This document shows positions 32,852-45,933 of a stretch of DNA of 64,000 nucleotides, piece after piece (the first letter of the stretch is position 1; each line of letters starts with the position of its first letter). Source of the stretch: Enterococcus rivorum (GTDB taxonomy: Bacteria > Bacillota > Bacilli > Lactobacillales > Enterococcaceae); assembly GCF_001742285.1 (NCBI RefSeq), contig NZ_MIEK01000067.1:62001-126000 (forward strand), written 5' to 3'. A program made the translations under genes and the position numbers. The notes beneath the pieces are model-generated. The model did not search any database, was not told the DNA's origin, and saw only the letters and a program-made list of their open reading frames with translations.

Positions 32852-33853
32852 ATGAAAGAAACAGCATACAATCAAATAAATCCTCTGATTCGATTAAAAG
32901 AAACAGAGCTGCTAACAATTCCGCAATACGAACAATTATTACAAGCGACATCTATTGATGGAGTGAAAGAAATCTTAAAAAATACGATTTATGGTACGCA
33001 TTTAAGTAACGATTTTGAAGAAAATTTTGAGTACATTTATTCAAAAGAACAAGGTGAGCTGTATGAATGGCTCTATGAAATGGCCCCTGAAACAGAAGTT
33101 GTCTCTATTTATACTTCTCGTTTTACTTTTCATAATCTGAAAGTTTTAACAAAAGCTGAAGTAACAGGCAAGAATTTGGATCATTTATTTATTAATGATG
33201 GAAGATATTCCTTAGAAACAATAAAAAGCGCTATTCATACTAGGATGTCAACTGAGTTATCTGAACCGATTATGCAGGCAGTTTGCGAAGTAACGGATTA
33301 CCTAGAAGAATCTAACTTGCTTCAAGCAATTGATATCATCTATGATCGCACCTATTTAACTTACCAACGACAACTAGCTGACAAATTGGGCTATCAAGAC
33401 ATTTTAGAAGAAGTAACGTCATTTATTGATTTAACTAATATTTCGATTATGGCAAGAGGAATTGTTCAAGGGCAAAGTGAAAATTTTTTATCAACTGTTT
33501 TGTCTAGTTCTGGAAGTATTTCAAAAAATATTTTCTTAGATTTTACAGAAAAATCACTTGTAACATTCACAGAATTTCTTTTAACGACTAAATACAGTTA
33601 TACGTTGATACCAATTATTTCTCAAGATACTAAGGAAATAGATTTAGTCGCTTTCGAAAAAATAAAAGATGATTATTTAACTGGAATGTATGATAAAGCC
33701 AGAGTTGTAGCTTTTGGTCCATTACCGCTACTAGCTTTTCTGAATGCAAAAGAAGTGGAATGGAAAAATTTGCGTCTGATTCTAATTGGAAAACGCAGTG
33801 GTTTTTCAGTTGAACAAGTGAGAGAAAGGATGCGGTTGACTGATGGGGCATAA
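32852..33853 (+). CDS. ntpC: V-type ATPase subunit C/d (NtpC)
   Basis: A 333-residue soluble, helical protein ([40 protein letters not shown]), the funnel that couples the central rotor to the c-ring. AGGAGG before the start; the end overlaps ntpG by 11 bases. Confidence 0.9.
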   Translation: MKETAYNQINPLIRLKETELLTIPQYEQLLQATSIDGVKEILKNTIYGTHLSNDFEENFEYIYSKEQGELYEWLYEMAPETEVVSIYTSRFTFHNLKVLTKAEVTGKNLDHLFINDGRYSLETIKSAIHTRMSTELSEPIMQAVCEVTDYLEESNLLQAIDIIYDRTYLTYQRQLADKLGYQDILEEVTSFIDLTNISIMARGIVQGQSENFLSTVLSSSGSISKNIFLDFTEKSLVTFTEFLLTTKYSYTLIPIISQDTKEIDLVAFEKIKDDYLTGMYDKARVVAFGPLPLLAFLNAKEVEWKNLRLILIGKRSGFSVEQVRERMRLTDGA

Positions 33854-34154
33854 AATTGGTGTGATTGGCGACAGAGACTCTGTGATGCCTTTTAAACTAT
33901 TTGGTTTTGAAGTCACTTATGCAGTATCAAGCCGACAAATCCGTGAAACAATTGAAAGAATGGCTGAAGAAAAATTTGGTGTAATCTTTATTACAGAAGA
34001 TGCAGCAAAATTAGCTATTGAAACGATTGAACGATACAAGGTAGAAGTTACGCCAGCCATTATATTAATACCAAGTCATAATGGAACGAGCGGTATTGGT
34101 AGGCAAGAGGTACAGGACAATGTTGAAAAAGCGATAGGGCAAAACATTTTGTAA
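33843..34154 (+). CDS. ntpG: V-type ATPase subunit F (NtpG)
   Basis: A 103-residue protein with the V-ATPase F pattern: [47 protein letters not shown]. It is part of the central rotor with NtpD. A 115-base gap without a gene or clear terminator separates it from ntpA. Confidence 0.92.
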   Translation: MGHKIGVIGDRDSVMPFKLFGFEVTYAVSSRQIRETIERMAEEKFGVIFITEDAAKLAIETIERYKVEVTPAIILIPSHNGTSGIGRQEVQDNVEKAIGQNIL

Positions 34155-34269
34155 TCAATTTGTAGAACGATAGTTTAATGAATATTGCTTTAATCACAGT
34201 GAATGAACTATTTTATGATACAAGAAAGTTGAGAATCAGCTTGACCCTTTCACTAAAGGAGGAATGACG

Positions 34270-37420
<3,151 letters not shown>

Positions 37421-37426
37421 TAGAGT

Positions 37427-38062
37427 ATGGCTCGATTGAATGTCAACCCAACTCGAATGGAACTCACTCGATTAAAAAAACAATTAAATACAGCAAGTCG
37501 CGGTCACAAATTATTAAAAGATAAGCAGGACGAGTTAATGCGTCGCTTTATCCTCTTAGTGAAAAAAAATAATCTTCTTAGGATTGAAGTGGAAGAAGAG
37601 TTAACGACTGCATTATCTAGTTTTGTTTTGGCAAATGCTACGTTGAATGAATCCTTTATCGAAGAATTGGTTGCTATTCCAGCAGAAAATGTTACTCTTG
37701 ATGTTATTGAAAAAAATATTATGAGTGTCACAGTTCCGATTATGAATTTTGACTATGATGAAGCTATTGGAGAAGCACCTTTAGATTATGGTTACTTGAA
37801 TTCAAATGCTGAATTGGATGTTTCGTTTGATAAGCTATCTAGCATTTTGCCAAAGCTTTTGGAATTAGCTGAAGTAGAAAAAACTTGTCAGTTAATGGCT
37901 GCTGAAATTGAAAAAACACGTCGTCGTGTGAATGCTTTAGAATATATGACGGTTCCTCAATTAGAAGAAACCATTTACTATATTAAAATGAAGCTAGAAG
38001 AAAACGAACGTGGTGAAATTACACGCTTAATTAAAATCAAAAATATGGGTAGTAATACCTAA
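37427..38062 (+). CDS. ntpD: V-type ATPase central shaft subunit D (NtpD)
   Basis: A 211-residue coiled-coil shaft protein: [20 protein letters not shown] at the start and [20 protein letters not shown] near the end, both conserved in subunit D. Last gene of the operon here. In E. hirae, ntpJ (a K+ transport protein) follows; no such gene is present. Confidence 0.94.
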   Translation: MARLNVNPTRMELTRLKKQLNTASRGHKLLKDKQDELMRRFILLVKKNNLLRIEVEEELTTALSSFVLANATLNESFIEELVAIPAENVTLDVIEKNIMSVTVPIMNFDYDEAIGEAPLDYGYLNSNAELDVSFDKLSSILPKLLELAEVEKTCQLMAAEIEKTRRRVNALEYMTVPQLEETIYYIKMKLEENERGEITRLIKIKNMGSNT

Positions 38063-38066
38063 TAGG

Positions 38067-38104
38067 AAAGTGAGATGAATCGAAGTGGTTCGTCTCACTT
38101 TTTT
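38067..38104 (+). terminator. Terminator of the ntp operon
   Basis: AAAGTGAGATGAA pairs with TTCGTCTCACTTT (one mismatch) around TCGAAGTGG, followed by TTT. Confidence 0.75.
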
Positions 38105-38223
38105 GTGTAGATTCGTAACTGTAAAGAAAACTTACCGAAGTGTAAGGATTATTGTTAAAATGTAAGTGGGATTCCTTTCATGGAAGTTTTAAACTAAGTG
38201 TATCAACTAAAGAAGGTGAAAAA

Positions 38224-38982
38224 ATGGATATATTAGAAGTTACTCATTTAAAAAAGGTTTATGAAACAAGATTTTCTAGTAACAAAGTAACCGCATTAAA
38301 AGATGTCAGTTTCAACGTCGAAAAAGGTGAATACATTGCGATTATGGGAGAATCTGGTTCAGGAAAAAGCACTCTTTTAAATATCTTAGCAACTTTAGAC
38401 ACACCAACTTCTGGAACTGTAAAATTAAAAGGGGAAGACATTTCAAAAATTGCTGAAGGCAATCTTGCTGACTTTCGAAGGAGACATCTAGGGTTTGTTT
38501 TCCAAGACTTCAACTTACTAGACACATTCTCCGTCAAAGACAACATTCTGCTTCCACTTGTTTTATCTAAAGTTCCATATAAAAAAACGGAGCAAGAATT
38601 GGCACCTATTGTTAAATCGCTTGGTATTCAAGAGTTATTAGAAAAATATCCTTACGAGATTTCAGGAGGTCAAAAACAGCGAGTTGCCGCTGCCCGAGCA
38701 TTGATTACAGAACCGGATTTATTATTGGCCGATGAACCTACTGGAGCCTTAGATTCAAAAAGTTCGGAAAATTTGTTGTCTTTATTTCAAGAAGTGAATT
38801 TGAAACAGCAAACGATTGTGATGGTCACTCATAGTGCTGTCGCTGCTAGTAGAGCTAACAGAATTCTTTTTATTAAAGATGGACAAGTTTTTCATCAACT
38901 CTATCGAGGAACGCAATCAGATAGCGAGCTTTTAGAATCTATTTCTAAAACTATGACGAACTTGTTAAGCAAGGAGGTCTAA
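38224..38982 (+). CDS. ABC transporter ATP-binding protein, BceA/VraF type
   Basis: A 252-residue ATPase with Walker A GESGSGKST, Q-loop VFQDFNLLD, signature SGGQKQRVAAARAL, Walker B LLLADEPTGAL and switch His VTHS. This is the MacB/BceA class used in peptide-antibiotic resistance or sensing. ATG 38224 chosen for GAAGGTG upstream. Six bases separate it from the permease gene. No BceRS-type kinase lies adjacent; the two-component pair at 23 kb has a larger sensor and is not obviously linked. Confidence 0.9.
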   Translation: MDILEVTHLKKVYETRFSSNKVTALKDVSFNVEKGEYIAIMGESGSGKSTLLNILATLDTPTSGTVKLKGEDISKIAEGNLADFRRRHLGFVFQDFNLLDTFSVKDNILLPLVLSKVPYKKTEQELAPIVKSLGIQELLEKYPYEISGGQKQRVAAARALITEPDLLLADEPTGALDSKSSENLLSLFQEVNLKQQTIVMVTHSAVAASRANRILFIKDGQVFHQLYRGTQSDSELLESISKTMTNLLSKEV

Positions 38983-38988
38983 TAAAAT

Positions 38989-40980
38989 ATGTTGTACTTT
39001 AAACTTGCAAAAACAAATCTAAAAAAGAATTACTCTATGTATTTCCCATTTGTTATAGCGACTATTTTTACAGTTATTTTAAATGTCATCATGCAAGTGA
39101 TGCTTCATAATGAAGGGATGAATACATTACCTCAAGCAGCTTCAGCAAAAATGATGTTTGATTTAGGGAGCAAAGTGATTATTATCTTTTCTGTGATTTT
39201 TACATTTTATACACATAGTTTTCTGATTAAGCAGCGCAAAAAAGGATTAGGATTATATAATATACTTGGATTAGATAAAAAACATCTGACAATTATGCTG
39301 TTTATTGAAAATGCTCTGGTCTACTTTGTGGTAATGCTTTTAGGATTGTTTTTAGGAATGGTTACTTCTAAGCTAATGTTTTTGATTTTGAAAAAAATGA
39401 CTGGTTTAGGAAATGATTTTGTTTTCAACTTAACTACCGATTCTATAGTGACAGTAATGATCCTCTTCTTAGTTATTTTCTTTTCGTTGTTTGTTTATGA
39501 TACGATTGAAGTAAGAAAGACAAAGCCTGTTGAGTTGATGGCCGGCGGAAATACTGGGGAACGAGAACCTAAAAATCATTGGTTTTTAACTTTAGTTGGA
39601 CTAGCTACCTTAATCGCAGGTTATAGTATTTCTGTAACGATTAAAACACCCTTACAAGCCATTGCATTGTTTTTTGTAGCAGTTCTTTTAGTTATCGTGG
39701 GAACATATCTGCTATTTATAACAGCAAGTATCAGCTTTTTGAAAATATTAAAGAGAAGAAAAAGCTTTTATTATCAACCTCAGCATTTTATTTCAGTTTC
39801 AGGGATGATATATAGAATGAAGCAAAACGGGGCAGGATTAGCAACTATTTGTATTTTATCAACTATGACACTAGTTACTTTGTCTAGTACGATTTGTTTG
39901 TATATAGGAATGGAGAATAGTGTGCAGAATCGAAATCCATTTGATGTGTCCATTGATTCAAAAATAGAGAAAGTACAGCTAGACAATTTAATAAAAACAA
40001 CAATAGATGAAAACAAGATAAAAAAAGTAAAGTACCTATCTACGTCTATTTATTCCAGCGTTGCAATGACTTCAGAAGATAATCGATCATTTCGGTATAC
40101 AGAATTAAATACAAGGGGAACTCAAGGGGCAACTTTATTTCAGTTTATGTCTTTGGAAAATTTTAACCAGTTACAGAACGAAACCAAGACGTTAACAGAA
40201 AATCAGCTTTTAATCTGTTCGTCGGACGATTGGTTGGAGGAACCAAATATTTTTCTTGCAGGCAGAGAATTTCAAGTGAAAGAAGTCATTGGAAATCTGC
40301 TTATTCATTCAAAAAATCAACCAGATATTGGAATTAAATCAAGCATTCTCGTTTTTAAAGATCATGAAGTGATTATTAATTTTATTCAAGAGCACCTTCC
40401 AGAAGTCATTGCAAATAACAGTCTGGAAAAGAAATCAGAAGGATTTTTGAAATTTAAAGGAACAGAAATGGCGCGACAGCAATTTGTTGCCCAGCTTACT
40501 AGTAATTTAGAAAATTTTTCAGTTGAAAATAATAGATTAGGATATCGAATAAGTTTTATTGATGACGATCGAAAAGATACAACGGCAAGCATTGGTGGTT
40601 TTTTATTTATGGGTATTGTCTTTGGCCTTAGTTTTGTGGTAGCAACAGCCTTGATTATTTACTATAAGCAACTATCGGAAGGAAATGATGATCGTTTAAG
40701 ATTTGAAATCATGCAAAAAGTTGGATTAAGCCACAAAGAAGTCAAAAGAACGATCCACAGTCAAATTTTGCAAGTATTTTTCTTGCCAATTATTGTTGCT
40801 AGTATTCATTTAACCTTTGCTTTTCCGATGATTCAAAAACTATTGTTTTTATTCGGTGTAACAAATAAGAATCTGCTGATTTTCGCTACGATTACTGTGG
40901 TTGTGGCGTTTGCAGTGATTTATCTTTTGATTTACTGGCAAACCTCTCGAATTTATTATCGATTAGTAGAACGTAGATAA
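38989..40980 (+). CDS. FtsX-like ABC permease, BceB type
   Basis: A 663-residue permease with ten membrane helices and a large extracytoplasmic region (about residues 310-520) between helices 7 and 8, the BceB/VraG layout. These permeases detect and remove antimicrobial peptides from lipid II cycle intermediates. Ribosome site GGAGG. Operon partner of the preceding ATPase. Confidence 0.88.
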   Translation: MLYFKLAKTNLKKNYSMYFPFVIATIFTVILNVIMQVMLHNEGMNTLPQAASAKMMFDLGSKVIIIFSVIFTFYTHSFLIKQRKKGLGLYNILGLDKKHLTIMLFIENALVYFVVMLLGLFLGMVTSKLMFLILKKMTGLGNDFVFNLTTDSIVTVMILFLVIFFSLFVYDTIEVRKTKPVELMAGGNTGEREPKNHWFLTLVGLATLIAGYSISVTIKTPLQAIALFFVAVLLVIVGTYLLFITASISFLKILKRRKSFYYQPQHFISVSGMIYRMKQNGAGLATICILSTMTLVTLSSTICLYIGMENSVQNRNPFDVSIDSKIEKVQLDNLIKTTIDENKIKKVKYLSTSIYSSVAMTSEDNRSFRYTELNTRGTQGATLFQFMSLENFNQLQNETKTLTENQLLICSSDDWLEEPNIFLAGREFQVKEVIGNLLIHSKNQPDIGIKSSILVFKDHEVIINFIQEHLPEVIANNSLEKKSEGFLKFKGTEMARQQFVAQLTSNLENFSVENNRLGYRISFIDDDRKDTTASIGGFLFMGIVFGLSFVVATALIIYYKQLSEGNDDRLRFEIMQKVGLSHKEVKRTIHSQILQVFFLPIIVASIHLTFAFPMIQKLLFLFGVTNKNLLIFATITVVVAFAVIYLLIYWQTSRIYYRLVERR

Positions 40981-40981
40981 G

Positions 40982-41020
40982 AAAAAAATCCATAAACATT
41001 GATCTGTTTATGGATTTTTT
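40982..41020. terminator. Bidirectional terminator
   Basis: AAAAAATCCATAAACA pairs with TGTTTATGGATTTTTT; it serves the permease and overlaps the end of the convergent gene. Confidence 0.75.
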
Positions 41021-41961
41021 GTATTTTCTTTAGGATAATCTTTACTTTGTATCGTCCATATCTGGTCTGTTAGTTGGGAAATGAAAGGAATGCCATTTTC
41101 CCCTTTCGTATAGACTGTCAGAATGAAAGGATACTCTGTCTCAAAAATACCAATATCATGGATAAAATCGTTGTAAGATCCTATTTTGTGGGCGACTTTT
41201 CCGCTTGTAGTAGGAGTGTCCATTCTTTCATGGAAAACTGTTCGTTTCATATAATCATAGATTGTAAGATACTCTTTATCCGTAGCTTTTTTCTTATAAA
41301 GTTCTTCTAAAACGGTCGCCGCTTCTTTTGAAGTGATCTGAGTACTTTCTAAATTAGGAGTTTTCTTAAAGAAACGAGCATATAAATCTGTTCTCGCTTT
41401 TTTATCTCCACCCAATGCATCATAGAGCATATTTTTAGCAATGTTATCAGAGTAAACAATATTGTATTCTTGTAAGGTTTTTAAAGAATAACTTGGTTGA
41501 ATATCGTAAATCAGAAGACCAGTGCCTTCTTCATAATCTTCTTCTTCATTATAAGGAATTTGCATATCCCATTTTAGAGAACCTGAGTTGACTTTATCTG
41601 CAATAAACATAGCTAAAGGAACTTTTATTGTACTAGCAGTATAAAAATCTTTATCTCCATTTATTGAAATTTCCTTTCCTGTTGTTAAATCAATATAGGT
41701 CAGCCCGACATCGCCCTTAAAAGAAGTTTTAGCCTGAGTTAATGCTACTTCGACTTTCTTATAAAAAGCAGCTAAATTTTCTTCACTTTCAGTTTGTGAT
41801 TCAGTAGTAGCAGAATCTGAGGAGATCGTTGAACTATTTTTTGTGTTTGCTTCTTTTGCGTAATCCACTGTGTGAGACGAAAAAAAGAAGGAGATAATTA
41901 GAAAAAAACAAATTAGAAAAATCGCGCTGTACAAAGAGAGTCTTCTTTTTTTCAAAATCAA
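41008..41961 (-). CDS. Class A beta-lactamase-fold serine hydrolase, membrane-anchored
   Basis: About 317 residues. An N-terminal membrane anchor (YSAIFLICFFLIISFFFSS) and a Ser/Thr-rich linker precede the domain with active-site STIK (SxxK), SDN (YSDNIAKNML) and KIG (HKIGS, the KTG equivalent). This is the beta-lactamase2 family; several Firmicute members are surface enzymes without clear lactamase activity. The TTG at 41961 follows AAAGGAAATTA; the ATG at 41988 has no ribosome site but cannot be excluded. Confidence 0.75.
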   Translation of the reverse strand: MILKKRRLSLYSAIFLICFFLIISFFFSSHTVDYAKEANTKNSSTISSDSATTESQTESEENLAAFYKKVEVALTQAKTSFKGDVGLTYIDLTTGKEISINGDKDFYTASTIKVPLAMFIADKVNSGSLKWDMQIPYNEEEDYEEGTGLLIYDIQPSYSLKTLQEYNIVYSDNIAKNMLYDALGGDKKARTDLYARFFKKTPNLESTQITSKEAATVLEELYKKKATDKEYLTIYDYMKRTVFHERMDTPTTSGKVAHKIGSYNDFIHDIGIFETEYPFILTVYTKGENGIPFISQLTDQIWTIQSKDYPKENTKNP

Positions 41962-42146
41962 TAATTTCCTTTCTAAAAATGCATTCAATAAGATAGATGA
42001 AAAATGAATCAGAAAATCTTAGAGTACAATACCAAATTATTTAAAAAGTTCTAGCTAAAAAGAGAACCAAACTCATTTAATCATTTTTTTGTTTCTTTTG
42101 CAAGATGACAATTAATAAAGTAAGAAGAATGTCATAAAAATCTAAA

Positions 42147-42205
42147 AGAGAGCGAAACAAAACTATGTTTTAGTTTTGTTTCGCTCTCTAAATCCAAATA
42201 AACGG
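42147..42205. repeat. Dispersed intergenic repeat, copy 2, with hairpin
   Basis: The hairpin AGAGAGCGAAACAAAACTA / complementary arm (42147-42189) is followed by CTCTAAATCCAAATAAACGG (42186-42205), which matches copy 1 at 2687-2706. It may also act as a terminator for fbp. Confidence 0.55.
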
Positions 42206-42279
42206 CTTAGAACAAAATGCAACGGCCACTTTGTTTCAAGTAGATCAAGTTCTGATTGCTAAAGTATAAAGTTCTTAAA

Positions 42280-44202
42280 TTATTTCTCAACTCTAAACAC
42301 TGTTGTCTCGACCTCATTCATATTATTTTTTCGTAATTCTTGATGTAAATATTGGGCATCACTTGCTAAAGTTTGCCCAATATTTGTATCTTTAACTTTC
42401 AATCGCTTTACCTGTCGATCAACAACCTGACGTGTTGTAGAAATATCAGAGTTGGTCAAAATCGCTTCTTGCTTTCCAGAAAATGGTTTATGGGCAGCTA
42501 ACTGCATCCCAAAAGAGTTATAAAGTAGTGTGTAACCACCAATTCCTGTAACTTCTTGATACGATTTTGAAAATCCACCATCAATTACTAACATTTTTCC
42601 TGACGACTTAATGGGAGATTCTCCGTTTACTAATTTAATTGGTGTATGTCCATTAATAATATGACTTCCTTCTGCAGGTAAACCAAATTCTTTTAAAATC
42701 GCGTTACAAATTTCAGGCTCATTTCTTAATTCATAGTATGGATTTTTGATTTCTAGATGAGTTTCTTTATCCTCTAAAAAATAACGCTCAAATGTTTTCA
42801 TAGCATGTTTGCCAAAAAGAGAAGACCCATCGCCACACCACAGATACCAAATCATATCTGTTGAAAAATCATCTGTTATTTCTGGAGAGGCAAAGGAGAT
42901 ACGCAAATTTTTTTCGAAGAAATCAATTAAGGCTTTGCCATCGTATGACTGACCATTAAACGTCAGTTTCTTGAAAGAACCATCTTTATTTAGTGGAACA
43001 CAGCCATGAATCAAAAGATTTTGGTTATAAGTTAAATATAAAGAACCGTTTTCCATCAGAAAGGTCATGTGGTCTTTCAATTTTTTTGATTGTTGAAAAG
43101 CTGAAAGTAGGTCGTTCATTATTTCTGTTTCTTCTTCGGTTAATTGGAAGGGAGCAGCCCAATCAACGGTTTGAAAACACTCATTAATTAGGGGATATGA
43201 AACGCCTTGAAGGACAATTGTATTCAAGTTATTAATTTTATCTAAGCATAAACGGTGTTCCATTTGAAACTCAGGTCGTCTTAAAATAATCTGAGCTTCC
43301 AACTTTTCTTGAATAACAGCAATTGCTTGCTGAATTTTCATCGAATCCACTAACTCTTTGGTTGAAAGGTTCCTATAAGGATTTCTCTTAGGTTTAAAGT
43401 GAAGGTTATGTTGATATTTTTTCTGACTAAATTCCCTTAATTTACTTAGATCTATACCATAAGCTTCTTCTAAAATATTAAGATTGCCATAACGAGAACA
43501 AATCCTAATAACATTTGCCAAACAGGCTTTTGAACCACTAAATGCCCCCAACCAGATAATGTCATGATTGCCTAATTGAATGTCTAAAGAATGATACTCT
43601 TTTAATTTATCCATAATTTTTTCTGGGTGAGGACCACGATCATAAATGTCTCCAATAACATGTAAATGGTCAATGACAAAACGTTGAATTAAATAAGCTA
43701 AGTCTGTAACGAAGCGTTCAGCTTGGCCTAAATCAATAATTTTTTCGATAATTTGCGCATAATAGGCTTTTTTATTTGTTGTTTCATCGTATTGATAAAT
43801 CAATTCTTCTAAAATATAAGCATAGGTTTCAGGAAGAGCTTTTCGCACTTTTGAACGGGTATATTTACTTGATGAAAAACGAACTAGAGTGATTAAATAT
43901 TCAATTTTATTAAACCACCATTCCTCAGAAAGGGACTGTTTCTTCTGTAATAAAGCTATTTTTTCTTCTGGGTAGTAAATAAGAAAACAAAGTTCATTAA
44001 TTTCTGTTTGCGACAGCTTTTTAGCGAAAATAGTCATCACTTTATCACGAATACTGCCAGATCCATTTCTTAATATGTGGTCAAACGCTTCAAACTCACC
44101 ATGTAAATCACTGACAAAATGCTCTGTTCCTTTAGGTAAATTCAAAATGGCTTCTAAATTGATAATTTCCGAAATCATTTCATTCGTTTTACTTTTTTTC
44201 AT
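42280..44202 (-). CDS. fbp: Fructose-1,6-bisphosphatase, class III
   Basis: A 640-residue class III enzyme (B. subtilis type). It has the metallophosphatase motifs SDLHGEFEAFDH, IGDIYDRGPHPE, LGNHDIIWLGA and INGHTPIKLVNGE. It catalyses the irreversible gluconeogenic step. ATG 44202 is set by AGGAGG nine bases upstream. It is downstream of the PDRP gene and, with PPDK, belongs to a gluconeogenic group. Confidence 0.95.
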   Translation of the reverse strand: MKKSKTNEMISEIINLEAILNLPKGTEHFVSDLHGEFEAFDHILRNGSGSIRDKVMTIFAKKLSQTEINELCFLIYYPEEKIALLQKKQSLSEEWWFNKIEYLITLVRFSSSKYTRSKVRKALPETYAYILEELIYQYDETTNKKAYYAQIIEKIIDLGQAERFVTDLAYLIQRFVIDHLHVIGDIYDRGPHPEKIMDKLKEYHSLDIQLGNHDIIWLGAFSGSKACLANVIRICSRYGNLNILEEAYGIDLSKLREFSQKKYQHNLHFKPKRNPYRNLSTKELVDSMKIQQAIAVIQEKLEAQIILRRPEFQMEHRLCLDKINNLNTIVLQGVSYPLINECFQTVDWAAPFQLTEEETEIMNDLLSAFQQSKKLKDHMTFLMENGSLYLTYNQNLLIHGCVPLNKDGSFKKLTFNGQSYDGKALIDFFEKNLRISFASPEITDDFSTDMIWYLWCGDGSSLFGKHAMKTFERYFLEDKETHLEIKNPYYELRNEPEICNAILKEFGLPAEGSHIINGHTPIKLVNGESPIKSSGKMLVIDGGFSKSYQEVTGIGGYTLLYNSFGMQLAAHKPFSGKQEAILTNSDISTTRQVVDRQVKRLKVKDTNIGQTLASDAQYLHQELRKNNMNEVETTVFRVEK

Positions 44203-44312
44203 CAAGATAAGCCTCCTAGTTTGTTTTTTATGTACAGGAAAGAAGGAGATACGCAGAAAAATTTGCACCGCTCCTTCTTTTTAATTTGACTAAATTATTT
44301 TAAAAATTTCTA

Positions 44313-45125
44313 TTACGCTTGTTTATAGAGATCTTCAATTATAGAAGATGTTTCCTCGATTGATTTTTTATCAACATTGATAACTACGGAATTGTATTTT
44401 TCAAAAATTTCATGCGCATAATCTAACTCATCTTGAATACGATCGCTATTCGTATAAGCTGAATTTTCTTTTAGACCTAATGAATGTAAGCGTGAAGTCC
44501 GGATGTCTTTAAGGCTCTCAATGCTTGTTGTAAGCCCAATGATTTTCTCAGGAGCAATCTGATTTAGTTCGTCTGGTAATGGTACTTCTGGAATTAATGG
44601 TAAATTAGCTACTTTGTAATTTTTATTGGCCATATACATGCTTAATGGTGTTTTTGATGTACGAGAAACACCTAATAGAACATAATCTGCTTCTAAAAAT
44701 CCTTTTGGATCTTTTCCATCATCATAACGAACCGCAAATTCAATTGCTGAAACACGGCTAAAATATTGTTCGTTTAATTTATGGATAGCTCCAGGTTCTT
44801 CTAAAGGTTGGATTCCAAAGGTTGACTCAATGATTTCACTCAAAGGGCTCATGTAGTCAACATGCTGTAAACCTGTTCTCGCTGAAAAGTCTTTCACAAG
44901 CTTTACTAATTCTTTGTTTACAAGGGTGGTAACAACGATTGCTTTGTCATGTAAGGCATCTTTTAATATCGGTTGTAGCAATTCTTCATCCGTAATAAAA
45001 GGAAAACGCTGAATATCCGTCATGTCAATATTAGGGTACTGAGCAGAAACAGCAGAAATGATTTTCTGTGCGGTTTCTCCAACTGAATCAGAAACTAAGT
45101 ATATTTTTATTCTATTTTCTTCCAT
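44313..45125 (-). CDS. Pyruvate, phosphate dikinase regulatory protein (bifunctional kinase/phosphorylase)
   Basis: A 270-residue DUF299 protein: IYLVSDSVGETAQKIISAV at the N-terminus and the P-loop-like GVSRTSKTPLSMYMA. It phosphorylates and dephosphorylates PPDK. ATG 45125 has AAGGAG nine bases upstream. It lies 13 bp after ccpN, forming a ccpN-PDRP operon divergent from ppdK, so regulator and target are side by side. Confidence 0.93.
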   Translation of the reverse strand: MEENRIKIYLVSDSVGETAQKIISAVSAQYPNIDMTDIQRFPFITDEELLQPILKDALHDKAIVVTTLVNKELVKLVKDFSARTGLQHVDYMSPLSEIIESTFGIQPLEEPGAIHKLNEQYFSRVSAIEFAVRYDDGKDPKGFLEADYVLLGVSRTSKTPLSMYMANKNYKVANLPLIPEVPLPDELNQIAPEKIIGLTTSIESLKDIRTSRLHSLGLKENSAYTNSDRIQDELDYAHEIFEKYNSVVINVDKKSIEETSSIIEDLYKQA

Positions 45126-45138
45126 GAATGAACACTCC

Positions 45139-45774
45139 TTAATATTTTTCTTTATCAATATCATTCCCTGAATTGATAAAGTATTCCATAATTTTTGTTT
45201 TTGTAATTTTGCCAATCACTTTTTTTGGTTGTTCTTTATCGATGACCGGTAAGGTATCAATTCTGTGCTGCATAAGTAAAACACCAGCTTCCAAAATGGT
45301 TTTATCAGCAGTAATTGTGACAATATTTGGCATTCTTGTCATAATCATTGCAACAGGTGTTTTATCCGTGTTTGGGTTACTGATAGCAGAACGCAATAAA
45401 TCTTTTCGGGAAATAAGCCCAACCAATTCATCATTGTCATCTTTTACATAGAGAGAACCAACATCATACATAAAAAGGCTGGTTACTGCATCATAAACGG
45501 TTACACTTTGATGAATGAGTAAAGGAGGGATGCAAAGCTCTTCTACCTGAACCTTATACAATTTCTCGTAAAGTAAAGGTTCAATCGTTTGTCCGGTATA
45601 AAAGTAGCCTACTTTTGGACGCGCATCTAATAAGCCAGTCATGGTCAAAATAGCTAAATCGCTGCGAAGAGTAGCGCGGCTTAGTCCCAATTGCTTTGCA
45701 ATACTATCACCACTAATTGGTTCATTTTCTTTTACAATTTTTATGATCTCTAGTTGTCGTGGTGTAAGTTTCAT
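45139..45774 (-). CDS. ccpN: CcpN-type regulator (HTH plus two CBS domains)
   Basis: A 211-residue protein: DeoR-like HTH at residues 1-60 (LTPRQLEIIKIVKENEPISG, LGLSRATLRSDLAIL), then CBS domains around 85-140 (VYDAVTSLFMYDVGSLYV) and 150-205 (ILEAGVLLMQHRIDTLPVI). In B. subtilis CcpN represses gluconeogenic genes in glucose. Repeated TGATACAC sites lie in its shared promoter region with ppdK. Confidence 0.88.
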   Translation of the reverse strand: MKLTPRQLEIIKIVKENEPISGDSIAKQLGLSRATLRSDLAILTMTGLLDARPKVGYFYTGQTIEPLLYEKLYKVQVEELCIPPLLIHQSVTVYDAVTSLFMYDVGSLYVKDDNDELVGLISRKDLLRSAISNPNTDKTPVAMIMTRMPNIVTITADKTILEAGVLLMQHRIDTLPVIDKEQPKKVIGKITKTKIMEYFINSGNDIDKEKY

Positions 45775-45796
45775 TCTAAATCAACCTACTTTCTTA

Positions 45797-45917
45797 ATGT
45801 GATACACTAATCATTATATATTTACTTAATAGTAAAAGCAACAATTAAAATAAAGGCTGTTGACTTATAATGTGATACACTATATAATCGTTTTAAAGTT
45901 AATGATACACACTAATC
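45797..45917. promoter_or_regulatory. ccpN/ppdK intergenic operators and ppdK promoter
   Basis: AATGTGATACACTA occurs at 45796-45809 and 45869-45882, and a diverged TAATGATACACACTAATC at about 45900-45917. The ppdK promoter is TTGACT (45860-45865), 17 bases, TATAAT (45883-45888), so the second site fills the spacer and binding would block polymerase. The third lies downstream of the start. CcpN is the natural binder. Confidence 0.75.
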
Positions 45918-45933
45918 AAAAGGGGCGGGTAGA

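Noticed and set aside
44239-44281. Hairpin AAAGAAGGAG/CTCCTTCTTT between the PDRP gene and fbp
   Set aside because: The T-tract is on the + strand where no gene ends; the reverse strand lacks a good T run, so I do not call a terminator.
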